From the NCBI RefSeq assembly GCF_014645795.1, contig NZ_BMMK01000013.1, positions 84,392-148,391 on the forward strand: a DNA stretch of 64,000 nt. The letters are read 5' to 3'. Shown piece after piece: positions 1 to 9,022 of the stretch. Each line of letters opens with the position of its first letter. Within the stretch, counting starts at the first letter, position 1. The notes beneath the pieces were generated by a model. The model was not told where the DNA came from. It did no database searches and saw nothing but the letters and a program-made list of their open reading frames with translations. A program made the translations under genes and the position numbers. This DNA comes from Longimycelium tulufanense (GTDB taxonomy: Bacteria > Actinomycetota > Actinomycetes > Mycobacteriales > Pseudonocardiaceae).

Positions 1-36
1 GGCGGCCACGACGACGTGCCCGAAGGGGGTGGCCCG

Positions 37-2376
37 ATGTCCGGAGTCCCCCGCGACCGGGGCATTGCCCCGCTGAGCCTCGCCGAGCGCCGCCTGGACG
101 GGGTCACCGCGCCGCCGCCCGCCGACTTCTCGGTGCACGACCCCACCCCCGATCCGGAACACCGGGTCCGGGCCGAGTACCTGGCCCGCGTGATCGCGCA
201 GAGCCTGGCCGACGGCTGGACCCCGTTCTCGCGGCGCGGGTTCCGTTCCCCGATCATTCGGCTGGAACGGGCGTACGTCGTCGGCCAGCTCAGCCTGCGT
301 GCCATTGAACTCCCGCACCTGCTGGAGTTCGTGGAATGCCGGTTCGAACGCCCGATCGACCTGCGGCAGGCGAATATCGGCGGCTTGGAGCTGGTTGACT
401 GCTGGCTTCCCGGCTTACGGGCGAAGAATCTCCGCAGCGAGAACGACCTCGTCCTGACAAGATCCACGGTGGATGGATCGTCGTTGGAAACCGGCGTCCA
501 CGACGCTGTCGACCTCACCGACTCCGACATCAACGGCTCGCTGCGACTGGAATACAGCAACCTGCGCCATCCCGGCCACCGTGCCCTGCTCGCCGACCGG
601 ATGCGCGCACGCGGTGGCCTGGTCGGCACGGGCATCCGGGTCGACGGTGAGCTGCGTCTGGCTGGGATGCGCCTCGGGGGATACCTCACCCTAAACGGCG
701 CACGGCTGCACAACCCCGGACGCGATGCCCTGAACGGCAACGGAATCCACGTCGGCGGGCACCTGGTCGCCAACCACGCCACCTGGGGACCCGCCACCGG
801 CGAGCCGTTCCGTGCCGTGGGACGGATCTTCCTGCCCAGCGCGGAAATCACCGGTGACATGGGTTTCTCCGGAGCCCAGCTCAGCGCCGGTCCGCTGATC
901 AGCGACGGCGCCGAGCGGGTGGAGAGCGAGCTGTCCGACCGGCACGCGGCACTCGTTGCCGACCGCATCCACGTCGCGGGAAACCTCGAACTGGACAAGG
1001 GATTCCGGTGCACCGGAACCCTGCGCGTGACCAGTGCGCGCATCGAGGGAACGCTTCGCCTGGCCGAAGCCGTGGTTCGCGCCGTTGACCACGACTCCTG
1101 TGGCAACGAGCCGGGCCACTGCCACCACCCTGCCGAACCCCGGCCCCGCGTGACGACCCAACGGGCGCCGGGAGACGTCGCCGAGGCATGGGTCCTGCCC
1201 GCCGCGGCGCACGCCGTCCGCCTGGATGCCACCCAGGTACGCGGCGATTTGGACGCCACCCGTGTGGAGCTGCACGGCCAGCTCCGGCTGCTCAACACCG
1301 CGGTGCAGGGCAGCCTGCTTCTCACCGCCGCCTACCTCTGCCACCCCTGGGAGGACGCGGTGTGGGCGCCCCGGGTGGCGGTCGGAGGCGAGCTGGACGG
1401 ACGCGAGCTCCGCGTTTGCGGCACGTTGCTCTTCGCCGGCGCCCGGATCGGGGTCAGCCTCAACCTCCGTGGCGCCGTGCTGCACTGCCCGGGACGCCAC
1501 GAGCACAGCGGGTGGCCCAAGCCGTCCCTCGACTTCCGCGCGGGATATCTGGGTCGGGATGTCGTGTGTAGCTCAGGCTTCACCGCGAGCGGGGGAGTGC
1601 GGTTGGCGAACGCCCAGGTCGGGCGGGACGTCCGACTACACGGGGCGACGCTGGGAGCGGTCTCCGGAGCGACCGCGCTGCACTGCTACGGCCTGCGCTG
1701 CCAGGAACTGAGTGTGCCACTCGCCGCGCCGCCGGGCGGTCCGGTGGTGCTGAGTTACGCGAGCTGCGCCTCGTTCCAGGACAACGAGGCATTGTGGGCC
1801 AACACGATCGAACTGGAGGACTTCACCTACGACACGTTGCATCCGCGCGCCGAGCTGTCGGCGGCCGTGCGGTTGCGATGGCTGGGACGGGCCATGCCCG
1901 ATTACTCGCCGGGGCCCTACGACCAGCTAGCGGCAACATTTCGGGCTGGCGGCCACGAGGACGGCGCGACAACCGTGCTGATCGAGAAGCAGCGGCTTCG
2001 TTATGCGGCGCTCGCGCGCGGAAGCCGGCTCGGTCCGGTGGTGCGGCTGGTGAGCTGGCTGCAGCGGTGGATGGTCGGCTACGGCTACCGGCCGACCCGC
2101 GCGCTCGCGTGGCTGGTGGTCTGCGCGGTGCTCGGAACGGTGTGGTTTGCCTTGCACGAGCCGTTGGTGCCGGTGAACGAGGAGGACCATCCGGTATGGG
2201 ATCCGTTCCTGTACACGGTGGACCAGCTGATCCCCATCGTGGATCTGGGAAACAAGTCCCGTTGGCGGGCTGACGGGCTCTCGAAGTGGATCACGGCCGC
2301 GATGATCTCGCTCGGCTGGATCCTCGCGACCACGGTCGCCGCCGGCCTCACCCGCCTGCTCAAGCGAAACAGGTAA
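37..2376 (+). CDS. Large repeat-rich, C-terminally membrane-anchored protein (oxidoreductase-like)
   Basis: About 779 residues. Most of the chain is a succession of short beta-strand repeats of the type GxLxLxxxxLxxP (for example GELRLAGMRLGGYLTLNGA), which suggests a beta-solenoid related to bactofilin or pentapeptide folds. Two hydrophobic segments close the protein (around residues 687-710 and 750-772), so the solenoid is probably cytoplasmic and tethered to the membrane. Actinomycete homologues are often labelled membrane-associated oxidoreductase, but I see no NAD- or flavin-binding motif, so the label rests on similarity of type only. I prefer the ATG at 37 because a G-rich Shine-Dalgarno (GAAGGGGGTGG) sits 5-8 nt upstream. 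The frame is open to the left edge of the window, so a longer N-terminus cannot be excluded. Confidence 0.75.
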   Translation: MSGVPRDRGIAPLSLAERRLDGVTAPPPADFSVHDPTPDPEHRVRAEYLARVIAQSLADGWTPFSRRGFRSPIIRLERAYVVGQLSLRAIELPHLLEFVECRFERPIDLRQANIGGLELVDCWLPGLRAKNLRSENDLVLTRSTVDGSSLETGVHDAVDLTDSDINGSLRLEYSNLRHPGHRALLADRMRARGGLVGTGIRVDGELRLAGMRLGGYLTLNGARLHNPGRDALNGNGIHVGGHLVANHATWGPATGEPFRAVGRIFLPSAEITGDMGFSGAQLSAGPLISDGAERVESELSDRHAALVADRIHVAGNLELDKGFRCTGTLRVTSARIEGTLRLAEAVVRAVDHDSCGNEPGHCHHPAEPRPRVTTQRAPGDVAEAWVLPAAAHAVRLDATQVRGDLDATRVELHGQLRLLNTAVQGSLLLTAAYLCHPWEDAVWAPRVAVGGELDGRELRVCGTLLFAGARIGVSLNLRGAVLHCPGRHEHSGWPKPSLDFRAGYLGRDVVCSSGFTASGGVRLANAQVGRDVRLHGATLGAVSGATALHCYGLRCQELSVPLAAPPGGPVVLSYASCASFQDNEALWANTIELEDFTYDTLHPRAELSAAVRLRWLGRAMPDYSPGPYDQLAATFRAGGHEDGATTVLIEKQRLRYAALARGSRLGPVVRLVSWLQRWMVGYGYRPTRALAWLVVCAVLGTVWFALHEPLVPVNEEDHPVWDPFLYTVDQLIPIVDLGNKSRWRADGLSKWITAAMISLGWILATTVAAGLTRLLKRNR

Positions 2377-2406
2377 CCAATGACGCGTGGGGAGTGCGCT
2401 TCGCGG

Positions 2407-3843
2407 TCACCCGCCGAGGCCGGACCGGGCGATGAAGTCGATCAGTGGACCGGGCCGTAGCTTGCCTTCCTGGCGGGACTCGGCGATGTCCTCGGCGATC
2501 TCGTGGAACTCCTCCACAGCGTCGCTCCGCTCGTTCTTGCCGAGCTTCTTGCGTGCCTCGTTGAGCTTCTTCCGGATCTCCTGTGCGGCCTTCGCACTGA
2601 TCCCACCCTGCTGCTCCTGGCTGGACAGTGCCGCCTCCAGCTGGCTGATCCAGGCGAAGGTGCCGATGTCCGCGACGGTGGGAGGCGCTGGCTCAGGTGC
2701 GTCTGGTGTGGTCGTCGGAGGTGTGTTGACCGGGTTGATGGGTGCTTGTTGGCTCGCGCTGGGCCCGGACACGGCGTTTGGCTGGCCGGTGCTCTGGTTG
2801 TCACCCCTCGTGAGAACGAAAGCCAGGAGGAGGGCACCGACGAGCACCACGGCGGGACCCGCGATGAGGAGTGCCCTGCGGGAGCGCGGTGGGGGCTCTG
2901 CGGCCGTGAGTACCGCGGTGGGTGGGTGCGCGGGGGCAGTGAGGGTCGGCGGGGTCGTCGCGTAGCTGACCGTGGCCGCGGGTGGTTGTGGGAGTGCGGA
3001 GAGGGGCAGCGTGCCGTCACCGGCGCCGGCACTGAGAGCGGCCTGGAACGCGTCGGGGTCCGGCCGCTGGTCCGGGCTCTTGGCGAGGAGGGCGAGGACG
3101 AGCTGCGCGAGGTCTTCCGGCACATCCGGGCGCAGGGTTGACGGTGCGTCCGGAGGGGTGTTGACGTGCGCGTACATCACTTCGGCGATGCCGCCGGTGA
3201 AGGGCGGGCGACCGCAGAGGAGTTCGTAGAGCACGCAACCCAGGGAGTAGAGGTCGGTGCGGGCGTCGGTGGCGCGGCCGCGGGCCTGCTCGGGCGCCAG
3301 GTAGTTGACGGTGCCCAGCACGGTGCCGTCCTGGGTGAGGCGGGTTGCGGCGTCGTCGGCGATCCTGGCGATGCCGAAGTCGAGCACTTTGACGGTGCCG
3401 TCCACGGTGCGGAAAAGATTGCCGGGTTTGACGTCGCGATGCACGATGCCCAGAGCCCAGGCGGCGGACAGGCCCGCGGTGGCTTGAACAGCGACATCTC
3501 GCACTTCGTCGATGGGAAGCGGGCCGCGCCGGGCGAGTTCGTTGGAGAGGCTGTCGCCCTCGAGGAGCTCCATGACGAGGAAGGGCCGGCCGTTGTCCTC
3601 GCCGCTGTCGTGGACGGAGACGACGTTGCGGTGGGAGAGCCTGGCCGCGGCCTGGGCCTCGCGAAGGAAGCGGGTGCGGACCGAGGGGTCGTCAGGGCTG
3701 TCGTCGAGGAGCTTGATGGCGACCGGACGGCGGAGGTGCTCGTCGAAGGCGCGCCAGACTGTGCCCATGCCGCCCCGGCCGAGGGTGGAGTCCAGGCGGT
3801 AGCGACCGCCGATTAGGGCGGTAGAGGTGTCGGGCCCGTGCAC
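2407..3843 (-). CDS. Transmembrane Ser/Thr protein kinase (PknB/Hanks type)
   Basis: 478 residues. A complete eukaryotic-like kinase domain is visible: glycine loop LGRGGMGTVW (21-30), ATP lysine K44 in VAIKL, catalytic HRDVKPGN (136-142), DFG (155-157) and APE (183-185). A Pro-rich juxtamembrane linker leads to one transmembrane helix (ALLIAGPAVVLVGALLLAFV, near 335-357) and an extracytoplasmic tail of about 120 residues. The tail is first Ser/Pro/Thr-rich and then helical and charged (KAAQEIRKKLNEARKKLG), with no PASTA repeats, so the sensed ligand is unknown. The GTG at 3843 was chosen over longer ATG starts because GGGAGGA lies 5 nt upstream and the upstream residues have no kinase-like character. 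It converges with the preceding membrane protein. Confidence 0.9.
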   Translation of the reverse strand: MHGPDTSTALIGGRYRLDSTLGRGGMGTVWRAFDEHLRRPVAIKLLDDSPDDPSVRTRFLREAQAAARLSHRNVVSVHDSGEDNGRPFLVMELLEGDSLSNELARRGPLPIDEVRDVAVQATAGLSAAWALGIVHRDVKPGNLFRTVDGTVKVLDFGIARIADDAATRLTQDGTVLGTVNYLAPEQARGRATDARTDLYSLGCVLYELLCGRPPFTGGIAEVMYAHVNTPPDAPSTLRPDVPEDLAQLVLALLAKSPDQRPDPDAFQAALSAGAGDGTLPLSALPQPPAATVSYATTPPTLTAPAHPPTAVLTAAEPPPRSRRALLIAGPAVVLVGALLLAFVLTRGDNQSTGQPNAVSGPSASQQAPINPVNTPPTTTPDAPEPAPPTVADIGTFAWISQLEAALSSQEQQGGISAKAAQEIRKKLNEARKKLGKNERSDAVEEFHEIAEDIAESRQEGKLRPGPLIDFIARSGLGG

Positions 3844-3980
3844 AGCGTCCTCCCATGCCGAGTGACCGCGCACGCTACAGGCGCGAGGTGAACGGCGATG
3901 TCCGGGGCGAGGTCCGGATAGCGTGCAATGCCGGACACCGGGAACGGAAGCCCGACAGGAGATGTGACGGAAGCCACTCC

Positions 3981-5162
3981 CTAGAGCTTCATGCCGAGCC
4001 AACCTACGAAGGCGGTGAGGCTGTCTGTCTTGCGGCGCTCGGTTACGGCGATCAGCCGGACTGTCTCCCGGACATTGGGATGGAGCCGGCACTGCTGGGG
4101 CGCGATCCTCCGCATGGTGTTGAGGGAGCGGAGCGCCTTGTCAGGCTTGCCCGCGAGCATCCATGCCCGAGCCATGTCCATGTGGTGGTGCCCGAGACGC
4201 GTGGGCTTCATGTCCGCTGGGAGGCGCAGTGTGCCGCCTTCCTGCGCAGCCCTCCCCGGATCACCCCCATCGAGTTCGACCCCGATCCGATGGAGCTCGA
4301 CATTTCCGGGCCCGAAGTTCGTGTCATACGCGGTGGTCTCGCGCCCGACATGTCGCCCGATCCGCGCCGCCTCGGCGATGTGCTCGCGAGCGGAGTCGAG
4401 GTTGAAGGAGCGCGCATTGATGATTGCTCCGCGCAGGTGTGCCGAACCGAGCACTGCTAGGGCACCTTCGTCGCGCGGGACATCCTCGAGGGTGCGCATA
4501 GCCTCGCGGATCATGTCGCGCGCGGAGTCATAGGAGGCGTAGGACATCAGCAGCAGGCCGCGATGCACCAAGGCATGAGGGATCATCCGGGGATCGGCGG
4601 CACGCTCGGCGGCTGTCTCGGCCCGGTCGATGGCAAGGGCAGCCAGCGGGAGGAACCCGAAGCGATAGGTGAGCATCGCGGTGCTGGTGTACGCGAGGGC
4701 AAGCATGTCGTAGGCCCGCCCCCGCTCCACCTCGCCGCCGGCGTGTGCGGCGCCGTGCAGGCGGCGGAGCAGCACAGGAAGCTTTGACAGAGCTTGGCGG
4801 CCCTTGTCCTCGCGTCGCAGTCGCCGGACCTCTGCCAGGTCGGCGGCCAGCTCTGCCGGATCTCCCGGATCGACGGCCCGCACCCGGGAGCCTTCCGCGA
4901 GCAGGGCTCGGATGTCCGCGATGTCCGGCAGGGTGCCGGCCCCCATCTCCTCGCGGTAGGGCTGCCCAGTGAGCTGCTCGAGCTCGATCCGCAGCGCCCG
5001 GGCGACAGCCGCCAGGAAGGCCGTGGACGCCTCGGTCCGGCCTTGCTCCACAGCCCGCACCATCGAGGTGCTGTAGTGCGTCCGGGCGGCGAGCTGCTGC
5101 TGCGTTAGGCCAGCCAGCTTCCGCTCGAGCGCCACTCGCTCACCCATCGTCGCCGCGCCCAT
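3981..5162 (-). CDS. XRE-family regulator with C-terminal helical repeat domain
   Basis: About 393 residues. The N-terminus is a Cro/CI helix-turn-helix (GERVALERKLAGLTQQQLAA followed by YSTSMVRAVEQGRTEAS). The rest is alpha-helical and TPR-like, with Ala-rich helices and HxxMDMARAWMLAGKPDKAL near the end. This is the architecture of actinomycete XRE regulators that read small molecules or partner peptides through a TPR-like domain. Alternative starts are ATG 5147 (MGERVAL) and GTG 5186. A pair of direct repeats lies just upstream of the start. It is divergent from a two-gene module beginning at 5308 whose expression it may control (inference from position). Confidence 0.8.
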   Translation of the reverse strand: MGAATMGERVALERKLAGLTQQQLAARTHYSTSMVRAVEQGRTEASTAFLAAVARALRIELEQLTGQPYREEMGAGTLPDIADIRALLAEGSRVRAVDPGDPAELAADLAEVRRLRREDKGRQALSKLPVLLRRLHGAAHAGGEVERGRAYDMLALAYTSTAMLTYRFGFLPLAALAIDRAETAAERAADPRMIPHALVHRGLLLMSYASYDSARDMIREAMRTLEDVPRDEGALAVLGSAHLRGAIINARSFNLDSAREHIAEAARIGRHVGRETTAYDTNFGPGNVELHRIGVELDGGDPGRAAQEGGTLRLPADMKPTRLGHHHMDMARAWMLAGKPDKALRSLNTMRRIAPQQCRLHPNVRETVRLIAVTERRKTDSLTAFVGWLGMKL

Positions 5163-5179
5163 GCCGCCGAGCCTACGTG

Positions 5180-5197
5180 TTGTCACCGAGTTGTCAC
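5180..5197. promoter_or_regulatory. Direct repeat TTGTCAC x2, one helical turn apart
   Basis: Two identical TTGTCAC heptamers start at 5180 and 5191, an 11-bp period that puts them on the same face of the helix. They lie in the divergent region immediately upstream of the XRE regulator and about 110 bp before the small gene pair on the other strand. An autoregulatory operator for the XRE protein is the simplest reading, but nothing in the sequence proves it. Confidence 0.4.
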
Positions 5198-5307
5198 TCG
5201 GCGCGTTGGCCCAAGTCCAGGCTCAGAGCTGTGGATGGGCTGCGGAGGGCCCCGGCCCTGTGGGAAAAGCCCGCAGCCCACCCGTATCCAGACAGAGAAG
5301 GTGAGTC

Positions 5308-5460
5308 ATGTTCGTGTTCTGGGTCCTGGTCGCCATGTGTCTCGGCGCATGGATCGGGGCGTTCTGGCCTGAGATCAGTCACCTCCGACCCATAATCCGG
5401 CTGTCCGCGTGGTGGTACCTCCGACGTCTCGACCGCGCCGCCCGACGGAGCCGGGCGTGA
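5308..5460 (+). CDS. Small single-span membrane protein (50 aa)
   Basis: A 50-residue ORF. ATG 5308 is preceded by GAGAAGGTGAG. The N-terminal half is one hydrophobic helix (FVFWVLVAMCLGAWIGAFW, residues 2-20). The C-terminal half is short, Arg-rich and presumably cytoplasmic (YLRRLDRAARRSRA). Its TGA stop overlaps the GTG start of the next gene in a GTGA arrangement, a strong sign that both are translated and coupled. No family is recognised. Confidence 0.65.
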   Translation: MFVFWVLVAMCLGAWIGAFWPEISHLRPIIRLSAWWYLRRLDRAARRSRA

Positions 5461-5858
5461 CCTCCTGTCCCTTCTCGTCGCCCCTCGACCGTCTGCCCTA
5501 TCCCGGACGCCGGCCGGGCGGATCACCCACCGCGATGCTCGCGCGCTGGGCCGACAACGCCATGCGAGACGCCCGAAACCTCACGGCACAGGGCGAACCC
5601 GCCCTCGCCAACCTCGCTCACCTCCGCGCCGAGGTCTACATCAGCGCAGCCGAACTCATCGCCGCCGAGGGCATCACCACCGTCGTCGGCTCCTACCAGC
5701 ACCGCGCCGCAACCCTCGCGGGCCAACTCCACGAACTCGAAATCCTGGGCGCGCCCGTGGAGGTTCTCGCCCTTCCCTACATCGTCGGCCGGGCCCATCA
5801 GCATGTCGCCGCCGCGCTCGGCGACGACTTCGTCGGATACATTCCGCGATGGGTCTGA
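5457..5858 (+). CDS. Hypothetical helical protein, coupled to the small membrane protein
   Basis: 133 residues starting at GTG 5457, which shares four bases with the upstream stop codon (GTGA). After a Pro/Gly-rich N-terminal stretch the protein is Ala-rich and probably all-helical (MLARWADNAMRDARNL, then LAHLRAEVYISAAELIAAEG). There is no signal peptide or membrane span. It runs to within 7 bp of the convergent lipoprotein gene. Function unknown. The gene order (XRE regulator, tiny membrane protein, small helical protein) suggests a small accessory module. Confidence 0.7.
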   Translation: MTSCPFSSPLDRLPYPGRRPGGSPTAMLARWADNAMRDARNLTAQGEPALANLAHLRAEVYISAAELIAAEGITTVVGSYQHRAATLAGQLHELEILGAPVEVLALPYIVGRAHQHVAAALGDDFVGYIPRWV

Positions 5859-5865
5859 AGCCCGA

Positions 5866-6726
5866 CTACGTCGGTAGCGGGTTCGTTCCGATACCCCGCA
5901 GTCGCTGCTTCAGCGGCGTCGTCGTCTCCACGTAGCAGACAACGTTGTTGTACCCCTCGGCCCAGTTCTCCGGGCTGGGCATGCGCCAGGAGACCACCAC
6001 ATCGTCCCGCGACGCCCCCAGATATCCCTCCACCGCCGCCGTGCAGTGCTCCTGCGCCCGCCGCGTCATCTCCTCCGCACCCGGTGCCGGGTCGTGCGGC
6101 GCCCCCAGGCTCAGCACCCCGGGCACCGCCTCCGCCAGGTGCGGCTGGTCGCAGGGTACCGTCACCAGGCGCTCGTCCCGGCCGGGCGACCCGGCCGTGC
6201 ACTGCTGGTACTCGTCGAAACCCTCCCCGGCCAGGGCCCCACGCAGCGAACCGGTGCGCGTCGCCGGTTTCTCGTCGGGCCCGGTCTCGAACACCGCGCA
6301 CACCAGCCAGCTCTGGCCATCCGCCAGACCCCGGGCCGACGGCCAGAACGCCCACGCCTGCAACCGCGTCGCATCGGCGTCCGTGCTGGACAGGTACTCC
6401 ACAGCGGCCTTCCGGCAGGTCGGCAGCACTGCGCGCAACATGGTGCCGTCATCGGGCTCGGACGGCAGGCCGTCGGGCAACACCCCGTTGAGCGACACCT
6501 CGCCCTCGTGCGGGCTCTCGCACGGAACCTCGTCGAACGTCTCCGACCGCAGGCACGTCCCCACCCCGGGCGGCGCCTTGGCCCGCTCCACCGGAGGGGA
6601 GTGCGGGAACCGCACCGCCGCCGTCGGCTGCCCGGCCACCGCCGTCGTGCAGGCGGGTAGCACCACCAGCATGGCCGCGAGCAGGACCAGAACACTCGTG
6701 CGTGGTTCGCGCCGCGTCACCAGCAT
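5866..6726 (-). CDS. Secreted lipoprotein with two septum-formation-like repeats
   Basis: 286 residues. A signal sequence ends in a lipobox (VVLPAC), predicting a lipid-anchored extracytoplasmic protein. The mature part has two copies of a Cys-containing module: one contains GTCLRSETFDEVPCESPHEGE, the other begins at EYQQCTAGS and includes VPCDQPHLAE. This spacing (Cys, then VPC-x2-PH) is that of the Septum_form family of actinomycete surface proteins, whose role is poorly defined. The ATG at 6726 is preferred over 6732 because GGTGAGGG is then 7 nt away instead of almost touching the start. Confidence 0.75.
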   Translation of the reverse strand: MLVTRREPRTSVLVLLAAMLVVLPACTTAVAGQPTAAVRFPHSPPVERAKAPPGVGTCLRSETFDEVPCESPHEGEVSLNGVLPDGLPSEPDDGTMLRAVLPTCRKAAVEYLSSTDADATRLQAWAFWPSARGLADGQSWLVCAVFETGPDEKPATRTGSLRGALAGEGFDEYQQCTAGSPGRDERLVTVPCDQPHLAEAVPGVLSLGAPHDPAPGAEEMTRRAQEHCTAAVEGYLGASRDDVVVSWRMPSPENWAEGYNNVVCYVETTTPLKQRLRGIGTNPLPT

Positions 6727-6931
6727 TCGCATTCCCTCACCCGGTTTGGCCTGCGCGCACCGTACCGTCGGGTCGGGCAACCACGAATGAGTCATATGGT
6801 GGGATCGCCGGCCACCCCATCCCCCGGCCCGGGCCGCGTTCCGCACCCCCTTCGCAGTAAATGACCAGCGGTGACGGTGACTCGCTGTGGTGGTCTTGGG
6901 GCGCGTAACCTGGTCCGGCCTCCTTCTCGCC

Positions 6932-6943
6932 TACTGGGAAGTA
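6932..6943. promoter_or_regulatory. Single TACT-N4-AGTA palindrome
   Basis: TACT(GGGA)AGTA matches the half-operator found twice in front of both the SCP2 gene and the fabG4/fadA2 pair. Here it occurs once, about 140 bp upstream of the DUF3311/symporter operon. It could be a weak member of the same regulon or a chance match; a 12-mer with eight fixed bases is expected about once per window by chance. Confidence 0.3.
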
Positions 6944-7010
6944 GTAGTCACGATTTGGTCATGAGGTGCGCCTGAACGGGTGACGAAGGCGACACCCACG
7001 CTTAACATGC

Positions 7011-7039
7011 CCGGCGCGCCCCGAACCGGGGCGCGCCGG
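7011..7039 (+). promoter_or_regulatory. 12-bp GC hairpin in the leader of the symporter operon
   Basis: A perfect stem pairs CCGGCGCGCCCC (7011-7022) with 7028-7039 around a 5-nt loop, ending about 44 nt before the ATG at 7083. No T-run follows. It could be an attenuator, an mRNA-stabilising structure or a terminator. The sequence alone does not decide. Confidence 0.4.
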
Positions 7040-7082
7040 CGCGGACGGCCCGCGCCGGTTGGTGGCCGCCCTAGGGGGAGCG

Positions 7083-7382
7083 ATGTCCGCTGGCCCACCG
7101 CCGACCAACCGTCCCAACGGCCTGCGCTGGAACGCGTGGAACCTGCTGCTCCTGGTGCCGTTGCTGATGCTCGTCACCCCGCTGTTCAACCGGGACGAGC
7201 CCCGGCTGTTCGGCGTGCCCTTCTTCTACTGGTTCCAGTTCCTGTTCGTGCCGCTCGGCGTCATCTGCGTCGGGCTGGTGTACCTCAAGACCAGGGCCGA
7301 GCCGGTGCGCACGGACAAGCCGGACCGCCTTGCCCTCGATGACCTGGATGCCGGTGAGCAGGATGGGGGACCCGGCCGGTGA
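7083..7382 (+). CDS. DUF3311 small membrane protein
   Basis: 99 residues with two hydrophobic helices (LLLLVPLLMLVTPLFN and FFYWFQFLFVPLGVICVGLVYL) and the compact FNRDEPRLFGVPFFYWFQ signature of DUF3311. ATG 7083 follows GGGGGAG closely. Its TGA overlaps the GTG of the next gene (GTGA). DUF3311 proteins are typically encoded just upstream of a sodium:solute symporter and are thought to be accessory subunits, which fits here exactly. Confidence 0.85.
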   Translation: MSAGPPPTNRPNGLRWNAWNLLLLVPLLMLVTPLFNRDEPRLFGVPFFYWFQFLFVPLGVICVGLVYLKTRAEPVRTDKPDRLALDDLDAGEQDGGPGR

Positions 7383-9022
7383 CGAACCTGCAGTGGACCG
7401 AGATCGTCGTTTTCAGCCTGCTGTTCCTGCTCGTCACGGTGATGGGCTTCGCCGCGGCGCGGTGGAAGGCCGGCGCAACCCTCGACCATCTCGATGAGTG
7501 GGGCCTGGGCGGCCGGAAGTTCGGCTCCTGGATCACCTGGTTCCTGGTCGGCGGTGACCTCTACACCGCCTACACCTTCGTTGCCGTCCCCGCGCTCATG
7601 TTCGGCGCGGGCGCCATGGGCTTCTTCGCCCTGCCCTACACGGTGATCCTCTACCCGATCGTTTTCCTGCCACTGCTGCGCATGTGGTCGGTCTCCCGTG
7701 TCCACGGCTACGTCACGCCGGCGGACTACGTGCGCGGCCGTTACGGATCCTCCGCGCTCGCCTTCCTGGTCGCGATCACCGGAATCGTCGCCACGATGCC
7801 CTACATCGCGCTGCAGCTCGTCGGCCTGGAGGCCGTCCTGCGCACGATGGGGTTCAACGGCTCCGGCCTCCTCGGCCACGCGCCGCTCTTCCTGGCGTTC
7901 GTGATCCTCGCGCTCTACACCTACCAGTCGGGTTTGCGTGCGCCGGCGTTGATCGCGTTCGTCAAGGACACGCTCATCTACATCGTGATCCTGGCCGCGG
8001 TCTTCTACCTCCCCGCCAAACTCGGCGGCTGGGGTGCGATTTTCGATGGTGCGCGAGCGAAGTTCGACGCAACCCCGTCGCCAGCCGACGGCATGCTGCT
8101 CGGCGAACACAACCAGCTGCAGTACGCGACCCTCGCCCTCGGCTCCGCGCTGGCGCTCTTCCTCTACCCGCATGCCCTGACCGGCATCCTCGCCTCGAAG
8201 GGCCGCAACGTCATCAAGCGCAACATGGTTGCGCTGCCCGCATATTCACTGCTGCTGGGCATGCTGGCCCTGCTCGGGTACATGGCGATCAGCACCGGGG
8301 TCAAGCCGATCGTCAACCAGGCAACCGGACGGCCTGACTCGAACACCACGGTTACGGTGCTGTTCGAGCAGCAGTTCCCCGACTGGTTCACCGGCTTTGC
8401 GTTCGCGGCCATCGGAATCGGGGCACTCGTCCCGGCCGCGATCATGTCGATCGCCGCGGCGAACCTGTGGACGCGCAACATCTACAAGGAATACCTGCGC
8501 AAGGATGCGACCCCGGCGCAGGAGGCCAAGCAGGCCAAGCTCGCCTCCCTGGTGGTGAAGTTCGGCGCGGTCGCGTTCATCGTGTTCGTCGACCCGCAGT
8601 TCTCCATCGACCTGCAGCTCATCGGCGGTGTGATGATCCTGCAGACGCTGCCGGCGGTGGCGATCTCCCTCTACACCCGCTGGTTCCACCTCTGGGGCCT
8701 GATCGCGGGCTGGGTTGCCGGCATGGCGTGGGGATTCGTGATGCTGTACGAGATCCCGAACCCGGCCGCGGGTAAGGAGCACTTCGGCGGCTCGGCCATC
8801 AAGCTGGAACAGCTCTCCCTCCTCGGGTGGACGCCCTTCGAGGGCGTGCGGACCCAGATCTACGTCGGGTTCGTCGCCCTGCTGGCCAACCTCGTCGTCG
8901 CGGTGCTCGTCACGCTCGTGCTGCGGCGTACCGGGACCGCCAACGGCCTGGACAGGACGTCCCCGTCGGACTACCACGCGGACGAGGGCGACGCCCGCCT
9001 CAAGCCGGTCGGGGTGCACTAG
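7379..9022 (+). CDS. Sodium:solute symporter (SSS family)
   Basis: 547 residues with about 13 hydrophobic segments. The start is LQWTEIVVFSLLFLLVTVMGF and the protein carries the SSS-type stretch LDEWGLGGRKFGSWITWFLVGGDLYTAYTF split across two helices. Members paired with DUF3311 are related to carriers of small carboxylates or amino acids; I cannot infer the substrate from sequence. GTG 7379 overlaps the DUF3311 stop, so the two are coupled. The C-terminus is cytoplasmic and acidic. Confidence 0.88.
   Translation: MTNLQWTEIVVFSLLFLLVTVMGFAAARWKAGATLDHLDEWGLGGRKFGSWITWFLVGGDLYTAYTFVAVPALMFGAGAMGFFALPYTVILYPIVFLPLLRMWSVSRVHGYVTPADYVRGRYGSSALAFLVAITGIVATMPYIALQLVGLEAVLRTMGFNGSGLLGHAPLFLAFVILALYTYQSGLRAPALIAFVKDTLIYIVILAAVFYLPAKLGGWGAIFDGARAKFDATPSPADGMLLGEHNQLQYATLALGSALALFLYPHALTGILASKGRNVIKRNMVALPAYSLLLGMLALLGYMAISTGVKPIVNQATGRPDSNTTVTVLFEQQFPDWFTGFAFAAIGIGALVPAAIMSIAAANLWTRNIYKEYLRKDATPAQEAKQAKLASLVVKFGAVAFIVFVDPQFSIDLQLIGGVMILQTLPAVAISLYTRWFHLWGLIAGWVAGMAWGFVMLYEIPNPAAGKEHFGGSAIKLEQLSLLGWTPFEGVRTQIYVGFVALLANLVVAVLVTLVLRRTGTANGLDRTSPSDYHADEGDARLKPVGVH

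Larger units (their letters stand above)
6727..7082. other. Divergent intergenic region before the DUF3311/symporter pair
   Basis: This 356-bp stretch has no supported ORF. It contains a single TACT-N4-AGTA palindrome (6932-6943) of the same type as the paired sites at 40.4 and 43.9 kb, and a strong GC hairpin at 7011-7039 in what would be the 5' leader of the DUF3311 gene. The lipoprotein promoter must also lie here. I recognise no riboswitch. Confidence 0.5.
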
